From the IMG/VR virus record IMGVR_UViG_3300025769_000235, positions 1-43,662 of that record: DNA of 43,662 bases. One strand, 5' to 3'. Shown here in pieces: positions 14,315 through 20,894 of this stretch. Origin of the DNA: a virus. The notes under the pieces were generated by a model. The model searched no databases and was not told where the DNA came from. It was given only the letters and a program-made list of their open reading frames with translations. Made by a program: the position numbers and the translations under genes. Each line of letters starts with the position of its first letter. Position 1 is the first letter of the stretch.

Positions 14315-16291
14315 TTATGAATATACCTTAAATAAGTCGCCTATACCAGAACGCATGTCAACCTTGCCACCCACAGCCTTTTTCACTAGCCTCAAGTTAG
14401 GCTTCGGAGGAGTGGGATCAGGAATACCTGCCCCAGAAATACCAGACTGTTGCTTATTGGCAAAGTCCATAATAATTCTCTGAGCCTCTTCCGGCGGAGT
14501 ATCATCAGTAATACCCAAAGACTGACGAAACTGTTGCTTCTCAGCCTCCAACTCCGCAAAACGAGCCTTGTTCTGCTTTGTGCTTAACTCCGCTTCCAAA
14601 GCTTTGCGGTTAGTCTGACCCTCACGAAATCTTCCAAGAGCCTGATCAAAACCAAAGTCGTCATTCACGTTACGAGACACATCGTCAAGAACAGAATTCA
14701 AATCCAACGCATCAGGATAAATATTGTTGTAGTCATCAACTCTCTCACGAACAGCAGATATCAAAGCCTCGCCACGGCTAAAGCCCTCTTCCCGAGCAAA
14801 CTCATAAGAATCCTTGACAGAGTCAACAAACTCGTCAGACGTAGATCGAACCGGATCGCCGCCACTTACAAAATCAAAAGACTTGTCAATGTTTATAGAT
14901 GCGTTGCCAGTATTAAACGCATCGTCTACACCCTGAAGCTCCATGTTCAACTCTTTTAAAGAACGAATGCCCGAGGATCCAGTTTCAACGGCCTCCTTTT
15001 CCAGCTTCGCATACGCGGCGCTCTTCTCCCCTACAATCTCACCCTCAAGGACTTCTTTCTTAGACACAGGTGCAAGGTCCGAGGACCGAGATTGACTCTT
15101 CGCCATTAACTGAGACAAGCGAGGAAGATCCTGCATCCCCGCAGCTTCGTTAATAGCCAAAACCTCATCATCGTCAAGCACACGGTTTATTCTCATCTGA
15201 CCAGATATAATCCAGTTACCATCTCGAGCCTGACCTTGCTGGTACTTGTAGCTACCACCCATAGGTAACTCATCTGTAATCTGAGCCTCGGCGCGATTAA
15301 TCTCACCCTTACGAGGACCTGACTTAACAATCGATGCTCGTGCGTCCGCAACACTTTGCAAGTCTACGTCATCTGGAACTTCGACTTCAGCCCAAACCTG
15401 ATTACGCCCACGAGTCTTCATCCTCTGTCCCAGAAACATTTCTTCAGGGCCAATGTGCGAGGCAACCGGGAACTCACCAGAATGCCACCCCGGACGTAAC
15501 GCAACAGCCTTTATTGTTTTTGCCTTTGACCCTTGCGGTAAATAACCTTTTTCTATGAGCATGTCTCGTGTGGCTTGATCAGGAATAGCAACACTATCTC
15601 CCGTTCCTGCCGAACCATCCCACTTTTTAGAAGGTACATACTGCTTGCCGTTAGGTGCGGCAAAATTAAATGGGATCTCTGCTGTTTGCCACTCACCAAC
15701 TTTAACCGGAGTCTTAGCGTCCACAAACAAAGGATATAAGGTCCCAGTTTCGGGATCCTTCTCAAAAAGTTTATAAGCCTTCTTTGTCTTAACAATTTCT
15801 TTTGCTTGCGCGGATCCAACACCTTTTTTCTCGGTCCCCGAGCCACGGGTCTTATTCATAAATTTTCCAACTAACGGAGCTATGCCATCGAATGCTTTCT
15901 CAGCAATCTTACCACCAGCGGCACCAAGTCCTGCACCCAAAGCTGCACTGGTCGCGGTTCCAGTTACCCCTTCACCCTCACCTGCGCCATAGATGCTACC
16001 CTCTAAAGCACCAATCTTCGCCGCACCCTTCAAACCACCACGAAGAGCTAAACCAGCAAGTCCAAAGCCCGTGGGTATCGAACCTGCGATTTCTGATCCG
16101 TAAGCAGCGACAGGATTAGTGTCACGAAATTCTGATATGGATTTACGGATGTCGGCAACTTCTTCGTCATAGGATCTATCACTTCCTAACGAACGAATGC
16201 CAGCTTCGATCTCATCGCCAAAGCCAAAGGTTACCCCCTGACCAACTGCTCTGGCTAGATTACCTGCATAACTTGTGGGGGCTTTAGCCAT
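14315..16291 (-). CDS. Large virion/ejection-type protein with a polyvalent-like middle domain
   Basis: 658 aa between terminase and portal. Residues about 5-130 are Gly/Ala-rich with VGQGVTFGFGDEIEAGIRS and NPVAAYGSEIAGSIPTGFGL, then EGSIYGAGEGEG, a hydrophobic N-terminal pattern known from phage ejection-type proteins. The middle (about 165-395) has KLFEKDPETGTLYPLFVDAK, ALRPGWHSGEFPVASHIGPE, QVWAEVEVPDDVDLQSVADA and NWIISGQMRINRVLDDDEVL, which resembles a domain I recall from mobile-element and phage multi-domain proteins with LYPLFVDA and RPGWH motifs. The C-terminal part is charged and helical. Probably injected with DNA; the enzymatic meaning of the middle domain is unknown to me. Confidence 0.75.
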   Translation of the reverse strand: MAKAPTSYAGNLARAVGQGVTFGFGDEIEAGIRSLGSDRSYDEEVADIRKSISEFRDTNPVAAYGSEIAGSIPTGFGLAGLALRGGLKGAAKIGALEGSIYGAGEGEGVTGTATSAALGAGLGAAGGKIAEKAFDGIAPLVGKFMNKTRGSGTEKKGVGSAQAKEIVKTKKAYKLFEKDPETGTLYPLFVDAKTPVKVGEWQTAEIPFNFAAPNGKQYVPSKKWDGSAGTGDSVAIPDQATRDMLIEKGYLPQGSKAKTIKAVALRPGWHSGEFPVASHIGPEEMFLGQRMKTRGRNQVWAEVEVPDDVDLQSVADARASIVKSGPRKGEINRAEAQITDELPMGGSYKYQQGQARDGNWIISGQMRINRVLDDDEVLAINEAAGMQDLPRLSQLMAKSQSRSSDLAPVSKKEVLEGEIVGEKSAAYAKLEKEAVETGSSGIRSLKELNMELQGVDDAFNTGNASINIDKSFDFVSGGDPVRSTSDEFVDSVKDSYEFAREEGFSRGEALISAVRERVDDYNNIYPDALDLNSVLDDVSRNVNDDFGFDQALGRFREGQTNRKALEAELSTKQNKARFAELEAEKQQFRQSLGITDDTPPEEAQRIIMDFANKQQSGISGAGIPDPTPPKPNLRLVKKAVGGKVDMRSGIGDLFKVYS

Positions 16292-17781
16292 TAGTAGTAC
16301 TCTCTTGCTACGCGGGGCGGATCGTCTTCAAATTCTTCGCCGTCCAAACTAACAAAACCACCCTGACGAAATCTCATCAAGGCCATCGTCATGCTGTCAC
16401 AAAAGTCATCGTGATCGCCATTGGGAAATGACGCAACTTCCTCGATAACTTCCTCTGCAAACTTTTCGCCTTCAGGATACCATACTTTTCCCGACTCGAA
16501 TATAGGAGAGACTATATGCATACGAGTTGTTTTGTCCATACCTCCCCCACCACGTTTCCGACCCGGGCTAAATGTAGCTACAGGGAGGTTCAGTAACCTC
16601 ATTTCGTCCGCTAATGGTGTACCAGAAGCCTTCGCCTCGATTAACATCAACTCCGGCTCCCAGTATTCGTACTCTTCCTGTGCAATGGCCTTTAGTTCAG
16701 GGAAATTCCACCGCCCCTTCTTCGCATCCATCAATATCAGGTGCTGATCCCCGTTTCTGTAGGGCTGAAACACACCCCACGTTGTAACAGCAGAGTAATC
16801 GGCAGTTTCTTTCTTGCTATACGCAGTATCATAGGACTGAATTACATAATCTAGGTCAGGAATGTCATCTTCTTCCCAGACTTTCCACCAATCCCGCTTG
16901 ACCATAGCAGTAGCTTCAGACGTAGGGTTCTGTTGCCACTGTGCGTTCCACTTTCCTACCGAAAGTGAAGCCTTTACCTTTAAAAGCTCGTCCTTTTTCC
17001 AGAACTCAGGCCATAATGGTTCCCCCGAAGGCATGATTGCAGGGAATTCCACCACATCCCACTGGTCAGCCATCAGATCTTTCTGCTGTGCTTGCAGTAA
17101 CCGGCCCGTAATATCCTTCTTGGACCACCTAGTCTGCACAATGATGATGGTTCCCCCCGGCTGAAGACGCTGACGAGGCCCAGATGTGTACCATTCCCAT
17201 GCATTATCATACGCACTAGGCGATAATGCGTCCTGCTCCGAGTGCGGATCGTCAATAATAAGTAAATCAGCACCACGACCAGTCATTGCAGCACCCACCC
17301 CGGCTGCAAAATATTCCCCACCAGCGCTAGTCTCCCATCGACCTGCCGCTTGGCTGTCCGGTTTCAGGTCCGTGTTTGGGAAGATCTCCTTATAAATAGG
17401 ATCAGCAATCAAATCTCGAACCTTACGACCAAATCTTACAGCAAGTTCGGTGTTCATGGTAGCTTGAATGATTTTTAACTTAGGATTGCGGCCCAAGAAC
17501 CAACTAGGCATGAGGTAGGATGCAAATTCTGACTTGGAATGCCGGGGCGGCATGTTGACAATCAATCTTTTTAAGTCACCCCGGGCTATCCGCTCTAGCT
17601 TCTCGGCTATGATTCTATGATGGGTCCCCTCTATAAACCCGTCATACACATGTTTCGCGTAGGCCATGAATTTATCTTGAGCTATGTCTCTGGTTTCAAG
17701 ACGCTTCTGCTGCTCCTCCAGTAACAGGATCTCTTTAAGGACATCCTCTGGCAGCAGTTCTAGGTTCGCTGTGTCATTCAT
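16291..17781 (-). CDS. terL: Terminase large subunit
   Basis: 496 aa. ATPase: Walker A-like MPPRHSKSE at about 78-85, Walker B LLIIDD at 173-178, coupling motif VQTRW at 215-219. Nuclease: first acidic motif QSYDTAY near 315-321, then the ELMLIEAKASG strand and a final NGDHDDFCDSMTMAL with adjacent Asp residues. This is the Terminase_6 type that packages DNA with a headful or site-specific cut. The ATG at 17781 begins the leftward late unit at the divergent control region. The small subunit is not beside it but at 20818-21396. Confidence 0.95.
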   Translation of the reverse strand: MNDTANLELLPEDVLKEILLLEEQQKRLETRDIAQDKFMAYAKHVYDGFIEGTHHRIIAEKLERIARGDLKRLIVNMPPRHSKSEFASYLMPSWFLGRNPKLKIIQATMNTELAVRFGRKVRDLIADPIYKEIFPNTDLKPDSQAAGRWETSAGGEYFAAGVGAAMTGRGADLLIIDDPHSEQDALSPSAYDNAWEWYTSGPRQRLQPGGTIIIVQTRWSKKDITGRLLQAQQKDLMADQWDVVEFPAIMPSGEPLWPEFWKKDELLKVKASLSVGKWNAQWQQNPTSEATAMVKRDWWKVWEEDDIPDLDYVIQSYDTAYSKKETADYSAVTTWGVFQPYRNGDQHLILMDAKKGRWNFPELKAIAQEEYEYWEPELMLIEAKASGTPLADEMRLLNLPVATFSPGRKRGGGGMDKTTRMHIVSPIFESGKVWYPEGEKFAEEVIEEVASFPNGDHDDFCDSMTMALMRFRQGGFVSLDGEEFEDDPPRVAREYY

Positions 17782-18021
17782 GCCCGAATGATAATACCCA
17801 GCAATGAATTTATCAACCCAGCAAAATGCGCCCGTATGTCAAGAGGCCAGCCCCAAAATATAGGGGGCGGGGGTTCGAGCAGCGCGAAAACTGATTGCCG
17901 ATCGATGCCAGTAACCCCAAAAACCAGCGATTTAATCGGTTTTATATGCATTTTATGTTTGATTTAATAAATAATCTCTATAATCTAATCATATCAAAAC
18001 AAATATAAGGGGTAATTAGAT
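17782..18021. promoter_or_regulatory. Divergent control region between late and early modules
   Basis: 240 bp without a gene. It separates leftward terminase from rightward early genes. It has a GC-rich half (CCCCAAAATATAGGGGGCGG and a run around GCGCGAAAAC) and an AT-rich half near the early genes. An imperfect palindrome lies at 17920-17943 (AAAACC..CGATT-T-AATCG..GTTTT), a possible operator. On the minus strand a TTGACA at about 17839-17844 may belong to a late promoter, but no good -10 lies at the usual distance. Confidence 0.6.
17956..17984 (+). promoter_or_regulatory. Early promoter P1 (candidate)
   Basis: TGTTTG (17956-17961) and a perfect TATAAT (17979-17984) separated by 17 bp, followed by CTAATCATA. 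The -35 match to consensus is poor, but the same TGTTTG-N17-TATA layout with ATCATA downstream is found again at 19452-19480, and the block GCATTTTATGTTTG recurs at 21571-21585. It would drive the gene at 18022 and those after it. Confidence 0.6.
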
Positions 18022-18294
18022 ATGACATTAAGAAACCAAATCATCGAGCAGCTTGGCGGACGCTTGTTCACCGTGACATTCACCAAGGCCGACGGCACGA
18101 CGCGCCATGCATATGGTCAAGTCGTTTCCGACGATCGGTTGACCGACGATCATCCAAACGTGATCACGTTCATCGACTACTCGATCGCTGCCGATACATT
18201 TGCGGAAGGCAAGTCTAACGTGCGTCGTATGAAGCTCGAAGCCGGAACGTATACGATCAAGTCCGGCAAAACCATCATCTCAGACAAAGTATAA
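18022..18294 (+). CDS. First early gene, SH3-like/DUF2693-type small protein
   Basis: 90 aa with a TAAGGGG ribosome site. The segment RLFTVTFTKADGTTRHAYGQ resembles the DUF2693-type FTVTF.K.DG.LR pattern of small phage proteins; the rest (NVRRMKLEAGTYTIKSGKTI) fits a small beta barrel. Very early position suggests a host-takeover or regulatory role, which is inference. Confidence 0.7.
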   Translation: MTLRNQIIEQLGGRLFTVTFTKADGTTRHAYGQVVSDDRLTDDHPNVITFIDYSIAADTFAEGKSNVRRMKLEAGTYTIKSGKTIISDKV

Positions 18295-18306
18295 GGGGAA
18301 TACATT

Positions 18307-18510
18307 ATGACCAGAACATTACAAACCATTCTTCACGAAGTTGCACTAGCCAATGACAAGGTAGACCATGCATTGGAAATTATCGAGAATGTCTTACAAG
18401 ACAACGGCCACTGGTGTGAAGATTTATCCGGCAATATCGAAGATATCAAAACCGATCTTGAAAACCTTCAATACAAAATGGTGACGGTCTGGAATGAGGA
18501 AGACGACTAA
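18307..18510 (+). CDS. Small early hypothetical protein
   Basis: 67 aa, acidic and helical (NDKVDHALEIIENVLQDN, GNIEDIKTDLENLQYKM). The leader AAGGGGAATACATTATGA (18293-18310) is repeated exactly at 18594-18611 in front of the gene after the ribozyme. No family recognised. The hammerhead ribozyme follows 20 bases after its stop. Confidence 0.65.
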   Translation: MTRTLQTILHEVALANDKVDHALEIIENVLQDNGHWCEDLSGNIEDIKTDLENLQYKMVTVWNEEDD

Positions 18511-18516
18511 GACATA

Positions 18517-18530
18517 GGGGCGAAAGCCCC
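18517..18530 (+). other. GNRA-capped hairpin abutting the ribozyme
   Basis: GGGGC-GAAA-GCCCC: 5-bp perfect GC stem with a GAAA tetraloop, ending at the base just before ribozyme helix III begins. It could stack on the ribozyme or protect the 3' end of the upstream transcript after cleavage. It has no T-run, so it is not a normal terminator. Confidence 0.75.
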
Positions 18531-18583
18531 TACCGTCCGGCAGTGTGTGCTGCCGCTGATGAGGCCAAGAGGCCGAAACGGTA
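18531..18583 (+). ncRNA. Type III hammerhead self-cleaving ribozyme
   Basis: All hammerhead parts are present on the plus strand. Helix III: UACCGU (18531-18536) with ACGGUA (18578-18583), 6 bp. Cleavage nucleotide C17 is 18537 (GUC). Helix I: CGGCAG (18538-18543), loop UGUGUG, CUGCCG (18550-18555). Core CUGAUGA at 18556-18562. Helix II: GGCC (18563-18566), loop AAGA, GGCC (18571-18574). Core GAA at 18575-18577, then A15.1 pairing with U16.1. Helix III is the open end, hence type III. Cleavage is predicted between 18537 and 18538, separating the 18307 gene from the genes at 18608 onward on a shared transcript. Loop I starts UGUG, like the tobacco ringspot satellite ribozyme, so a loop-loop contact with helix II is possible. 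Structure is read directly; activity is inferred. Confidence 0.93.
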
Positions 18584-18607
18584 AACCAAATAGAAGGGGA
18601 ATACATT

Positions 18608-18838
18608 ATGAAACCAGCATTTATCGCTCACCATAGGACGGTTGCCAAGAAGATGGCATACGTTTGGGGTATGATGATCATCGCCACCGGCACCATCGGA
18701 CTGGCTGGCCTCGAGTGTTTATTTATGGATGACATGTTTGCCATCGTCACTGGCATCGGTATGATATCGATCGCTAGCGTCGGAGTGCCTTGGTCTATCC
18801 TTGGCTGTTTGTTTTCAATTCAAGATATGAGGAATTAA
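18608..18838 (+). CDS. Small membrane protein, two or three spans
   Basis: 76 aa with hydrophobic segments at about 17-35 (MAYVWGMMIIATGTIGLAGL) and 43-68 (FAIVTGIGMISIASVGVPWS). Ribosome site GAAGGGG 8 bases before ATG, within the duplicated leader. It is the first gene on the 3' product of the hammerhead ribozyme. Could alter host membrane early in infection, for example as superinfection exclusion; this is a guess. Confidence 0.65.
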   Translation: MKPAFIAHHRTVAKKMAYVWGMMIIATGTIGLAGLECLFMDDMFAIVTGIGMISIASVGVPWSILGCLFSIQDMRN

Positions 18839-18840
18839 TC

Positions 18841-19131
18841 ATGGCTAAAATTTACTATCACACTCAGAGAGCTTCCGATAACGCTGCGTACACTTACATG
18901 AAGGGACTTGTCATCTGGTCTCATGCAAGCTCTCTAACTGAGATTGGCAAAACACTCGCCAAGCATAACAAAATCTGGCCTGACTCTTCTAGCGAGGGTC
19001 AGGTGATCACGATCGGCAAGAAGCAGCGAGGCCGTCACGGGATCCGACCCGTAAAAGAGTATCGGCTATTCGGTGACAAGCTGGTCAAGATAGCAGACTT
19101 CTTTATAACCGATGGGTGGATAAGGGGATAA
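18841..19131 (+). CDS. Early hypothetical protein
   Basis: 96 aa from the ATG at 18841, two bases after the previous stop; an in-frame upstream start would lie inside the previous gene. Basic, mixed alpha/beta, with GQVITIGKKQRGRHGIRPVK in the middle. No family recognised. Confidence 0.62.
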   Translation: MAKIYYHTQRASDNAAYTYMKGLVIWSHASSLTEIGKTLAKHNKIWPDSSSEGQVITIGKKQRGRHGIRPVKEYRLFGDKLVKIADFFITDGWIRG

Positions 19132-19133
19132 TC

Positions 19134-19316
19134 ATGGATCAGGTGACAGTCAAATGCACAAAGAAAGGCTGGACGGTATATGTACCGTCCAGCCAGTGCG
19201 ATGCATTCCAATGGATTCTATCGGAGGGGATGGAGGGGCTTGCGGCTATGATAGATGAAGGGCAGCAGGTTATCGAAAGCCAAGACGATTGGAATGGGAT
19301 CGAGTGGAAAATCTAA
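19134..19316 (+). CDS. Small early hypothetical protein
   Basis: 60 aa from ATG at 19134, with TAAGGGG nine bases upstream. Short beta strand (QVTVKCTKKGWTVYVPSSQC) then an acidic helix. It ends 8 bases before a strong terminator, so it closes the first early transcription unit. Confidence 0.65.
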   Translation: MDQVTVKCTKKGWTVYVPSSQCDAFQWILSEGMEGLAAMIDEGQQVIESQDDWNGIEWKI

Positions 19317-19324
19317 CCAACACC

Positions 19325-19365
19325 GGATCGAGGGGCTCCGCCCCTCGATCCTTTTTGCTTTTTTT
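19325..19365 (+). terminator. Rho-independent terminator of the first early unit
   Basis: GGATCGAGGGG (19325-19335), loop CTCCG, CCCCTCGATCC (19341-19351): 11-bp perfect stem followed by TTTTTGCTTTTTTT. It ends the leader transcription unit that carries the ribozyme. Confidence 0.92.
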
Positions 19366-19417
19366 ATATATACAGGGGAACAAGGCCGCAGGCCGCAGGC
19401 CGTTGTATATATAAAAA
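19361..19417 (+). repeat. Long AT-rich inverted repeat enclosing a GGCCGCA repeat
   Basis: TTTTTATATATACA (19361-19374) pairs perfectly with TGTATATATAAAAA (19404-19417); the 29-nt loop contains the first GGCCGCA block. The left arm uses the T-run of the preceding terminator. It could act as a second, bidirectional terminator or a recombination scar. Confidence 0.7.
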
Positions 19418-19442
19418 GAGGAATAAGGCCGCAGGCCGCAGG
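19384..19442. repeat. GGCCGCA repeat cluster A (two copies)
   Basis: Copy 1 at 19384-19402 (GGCCGCA x2 plus GGCCG) and copy 2 at 19427-19442 (GGCCGCAGGCCGCAGG). Both follow an AT-rich stretch and AA. Three more copies lie at 20459-20574, so the five copies bracket the genes at 19515 and 20136. Not a CRISPR array: units are only 7 bp and have no spacers. Confidence 0.85.
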
Positions 19443-19451
19443 TTAAAATAA

Positions 19452-19480
19452 TGTTTGCATAAGATATCTAATAGTATAGA
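19452..19480 (+). promoter_or_regulatory. Early promoter P2 (candidate)
   Basis: TGTTTG (19452-19457), 17-bp spacer, TATAGA (19475-19480), then ATAAAATCATA. Same layout as P1 at 17956. It follows a terminator and precedes the gene at 19515, as expected for a promoter. Confidence 0.58.
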
Positions 19481-19514
19481 ATAAAATCATAAACTGATAA
19501 CAAGGGGAATTGTT

Positions 19515-20126
19515 ATGAATAAGCTTGATAAGAAAATGTTGTCTAATGTTTCTAAAATGCCCGGGCATTCGATCAGCCGATCAGCCCGGCTATGTCACGT
19601 TGGGCAAAAGCTACGCAAGATTAAGGGCAGTACCTGCGAAAAGTGTTATGCGCTTAAAGGCATGTACAACATGCCAAACGTAAAGCAGGCAATGGAACGT
19701 CGCGAGGTTTTCTTTCACTCGATCGATTTTGTGCCGCGAATGGTCTCTGTATTGAAGCCACTACGCAAGCCCGAATTCAGGTGGTTCGATAGCGGCGACG
19801 TTGACAGCGTCGCAATGGGGCATAACATTCTAGACGTTTGCGAGGCGACGCCCCATCTCGTGCATTGGATACCGTCACGAGAATATAAGATTTGGGGCGA
19901 TGTATTACGCACAAGAAACTTGCCAGCCAATGTTACGCTTCGCATGTCCGCCCATATGATCGACGATGCACCGGCCAAGGCATGGCAGAACACAAGTACC
20001 GTTGCCAGTCATGGCGGAAATATTACCGGCCACCTATGCCCTGCGCCTACGCAAGAAGGCAAATGCGGCGATTGTCGCGCTTGTTGGGATCGCAAGGTTT
20101 CAAACGTCACCTATTATCAACACTAA
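19515..20126 (+). CDS. Gp88 / DUF7227-like protein
   Basis: 203 aa with the AAGGGG site before ATG. Shows GHSISRSARLCHVG, then GSTCEKCYALKGMYNMPNVK, FRWFDSGDVDSVAMG, LDVCEATPHLVHWIPSREYK and a C-terminal Cys cluster HLCPAPTQEGKCGDCRACW. This pattern, with paired Cys motifs and WFDSGD, matches the phage family named after mycobacteriophage gene product 88. The Cys groups suggest metal or Fe-S binding. Function is not established. Flanked on both sides by GGCCGCA repeats and its own promoter and downstream terminator, so it looks like a discrete cassette. Confidence 0.82.
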   Translation: MNKLDKKMLSNVSKMPGHSISRSARLCHVGQKLRKIKGSTCEKCYALKGMYNMPNVKQAMERREVFFHSIDFVPRMVSVLKPLRKPEFRWFDSGDVDSVAMGHNILDVCEATPHLVHWIPSREYKIWGDVLRTRNLPANVTLRMSAHMIDDAPAKAWQNTSTVASHGGNITGHLCPAPTQEGKCGDCRACWDRKVSNVTYYQH

Positions 20127-20135
20127 GAGGCAATC

Positions 20136-20390
20136 ATGCGATTATTTAGCGGGTTAAATTTACACATGACCGAAGACAATGACACAGTGCAAGGAATTGC
20201 GCTGCGTCACCTAAACGTAGGCGACCTAGTGAAGCGCAAGCCGAATGCCAAGGCCGTCTATGTTATTAATCACCGGAACAAGGCCACCAAGACAAGGCCA
20301 GCAGAATATTCACTATCAGACTATGAAGACATGAACCGCGAGATATTCTTAAAGGAAGATACCGTTGTCTACACTGGCTTCATATACTAG
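20136..20390 (+). CDS. Small hypothetical protein, cassette partner
   Basis: 84 aa, ribosome site AAGAGG before ATG at 20136. Basic, with RHLNVGDLVKRKPNAKAVYV, reminiscent of a small beta-barrel (SH3/KOW-like) fold. It shares promoter P2 and the terminator at 20402 with the Gp88-like gene. Function unknown. Confidence 0.65.
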   Translation: MRLFSGLNLHMTEDNDTVQGIALRHLNVGDLVKRKPNAKAVYVINHRNKATKTRPAEYSLSDYEDMNREIFLKEDTVVYTGFIY

Positions 20391-20401
20391 GGTTTCCCCT
20401 G

Positions 20402-20441
20402 ATCCCTTGCCAGCTTTGCTGGCAAGGGATTTCTTTTTTTA
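20402..20441 (+). terminator. Rho-independent terminator of the Gp88-like unit
   Basis: ATCCCTTGCCAGC (20402-20414), loop TTT, GCTGGCAAGGGAT (20418-20430): 13-bp perfect stem followed by TTCTTTTTTTAT. Very strong by inspection. Confidence 0.93.
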
Positions 20442-20458
20442 TATATCCATAGGACATA

Positions 20459-20574
20459 GGCCGCAGGCCGCAGGTCATCGACTCATGGCATCAGACCATA
20501 GGGCGCAGGCCGCAGGCCGCAGGCTCTCAATCAACCCGCGCATATCACCTATATACAAGGCCGCAGGCCGCAGG
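20459..20574. repeat. GGCCGCA repeat cluster B (three copies)
   Basis: Copies at 20459-20474, 20502-20523 and 20559-20574. The first and third are followed by the same TCATCGA. Two of the three lie inside the 3' end of the minus-strand nuclease gene (stop at 20475), where they encode RPAA-type segments. See cluster A. Confidence 0.85.
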
Positions 20575-20894
20575 TCATCGATCCTCGAACCTAGCAACTC
20601 GATCGCTTTGTCCGCGCCAAATAAAAATAGGTCGCTGGTCGAGGGGTCGTGCAGCAAGAAAAAACTCACGCCTTTACATCTAAAATGTGAGGAATGCCAA
20701 GCTATCTGTGATTTAGATAAGCTGACCCTGTTGTTTTTAACTATTTTTAATTCCAACCATACTGGCACACCGTTCATGCATAGGTATACGTCCGGCATTC
20801 CTTCACCAGTGCGGTTTTCAATCCTCTCGAAGTGCGTTTTCTTTGGCAGGTTCTGTTTCAATAACGTCCACAGTGATCGTTCTGTCTTTGGCAT
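20475..20894 (-). CDS. VRR-NUC/Holliday-resolvase-like PD-(D/E)XK nuclease
   Basis: 139 aa from the ATG at 20894 with AGAGGG upstream; the TTG two codons earlier is less likely. The core FERIENRTGEGMPDVYLCM, then GVPVWLELKI and SLSKSQIAWH, gives D35, E48 and K50 of the PD-(D/E)XK site plus a Gln at 63, as in VRR-NUC and phage resolvase-like nucleases. It overlaps the small terminase gene by 77 bases and may assist packaging or recombination by cutting junctions. The last 35 residues (LRPAALYIGDMRGLIESLRP, then AACALWSDAMSR) are encoded by the GGCCGCA repeats and look acquired. Confidence 0.8.
   Translation of the reverse strand: MPKTERSLWTLLKQNLPKKTHFERIENRTGEGMPDVYLCMNGVPVWLELKIVKNNRVSLSKSQIAWHSSHFRCKGVSFFLLHDPSTSDLFLFGADKAIELLGSRIDDLRPAALYIGDMRGLIESLRPAACALWSDAMSR

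Noticed and set aside
19384-20574. CRISPR array from the GGCCGCA repeats
   Set aside because: Units are 7 bp in tandem with no spacers of regular length and no cas genes nearby.
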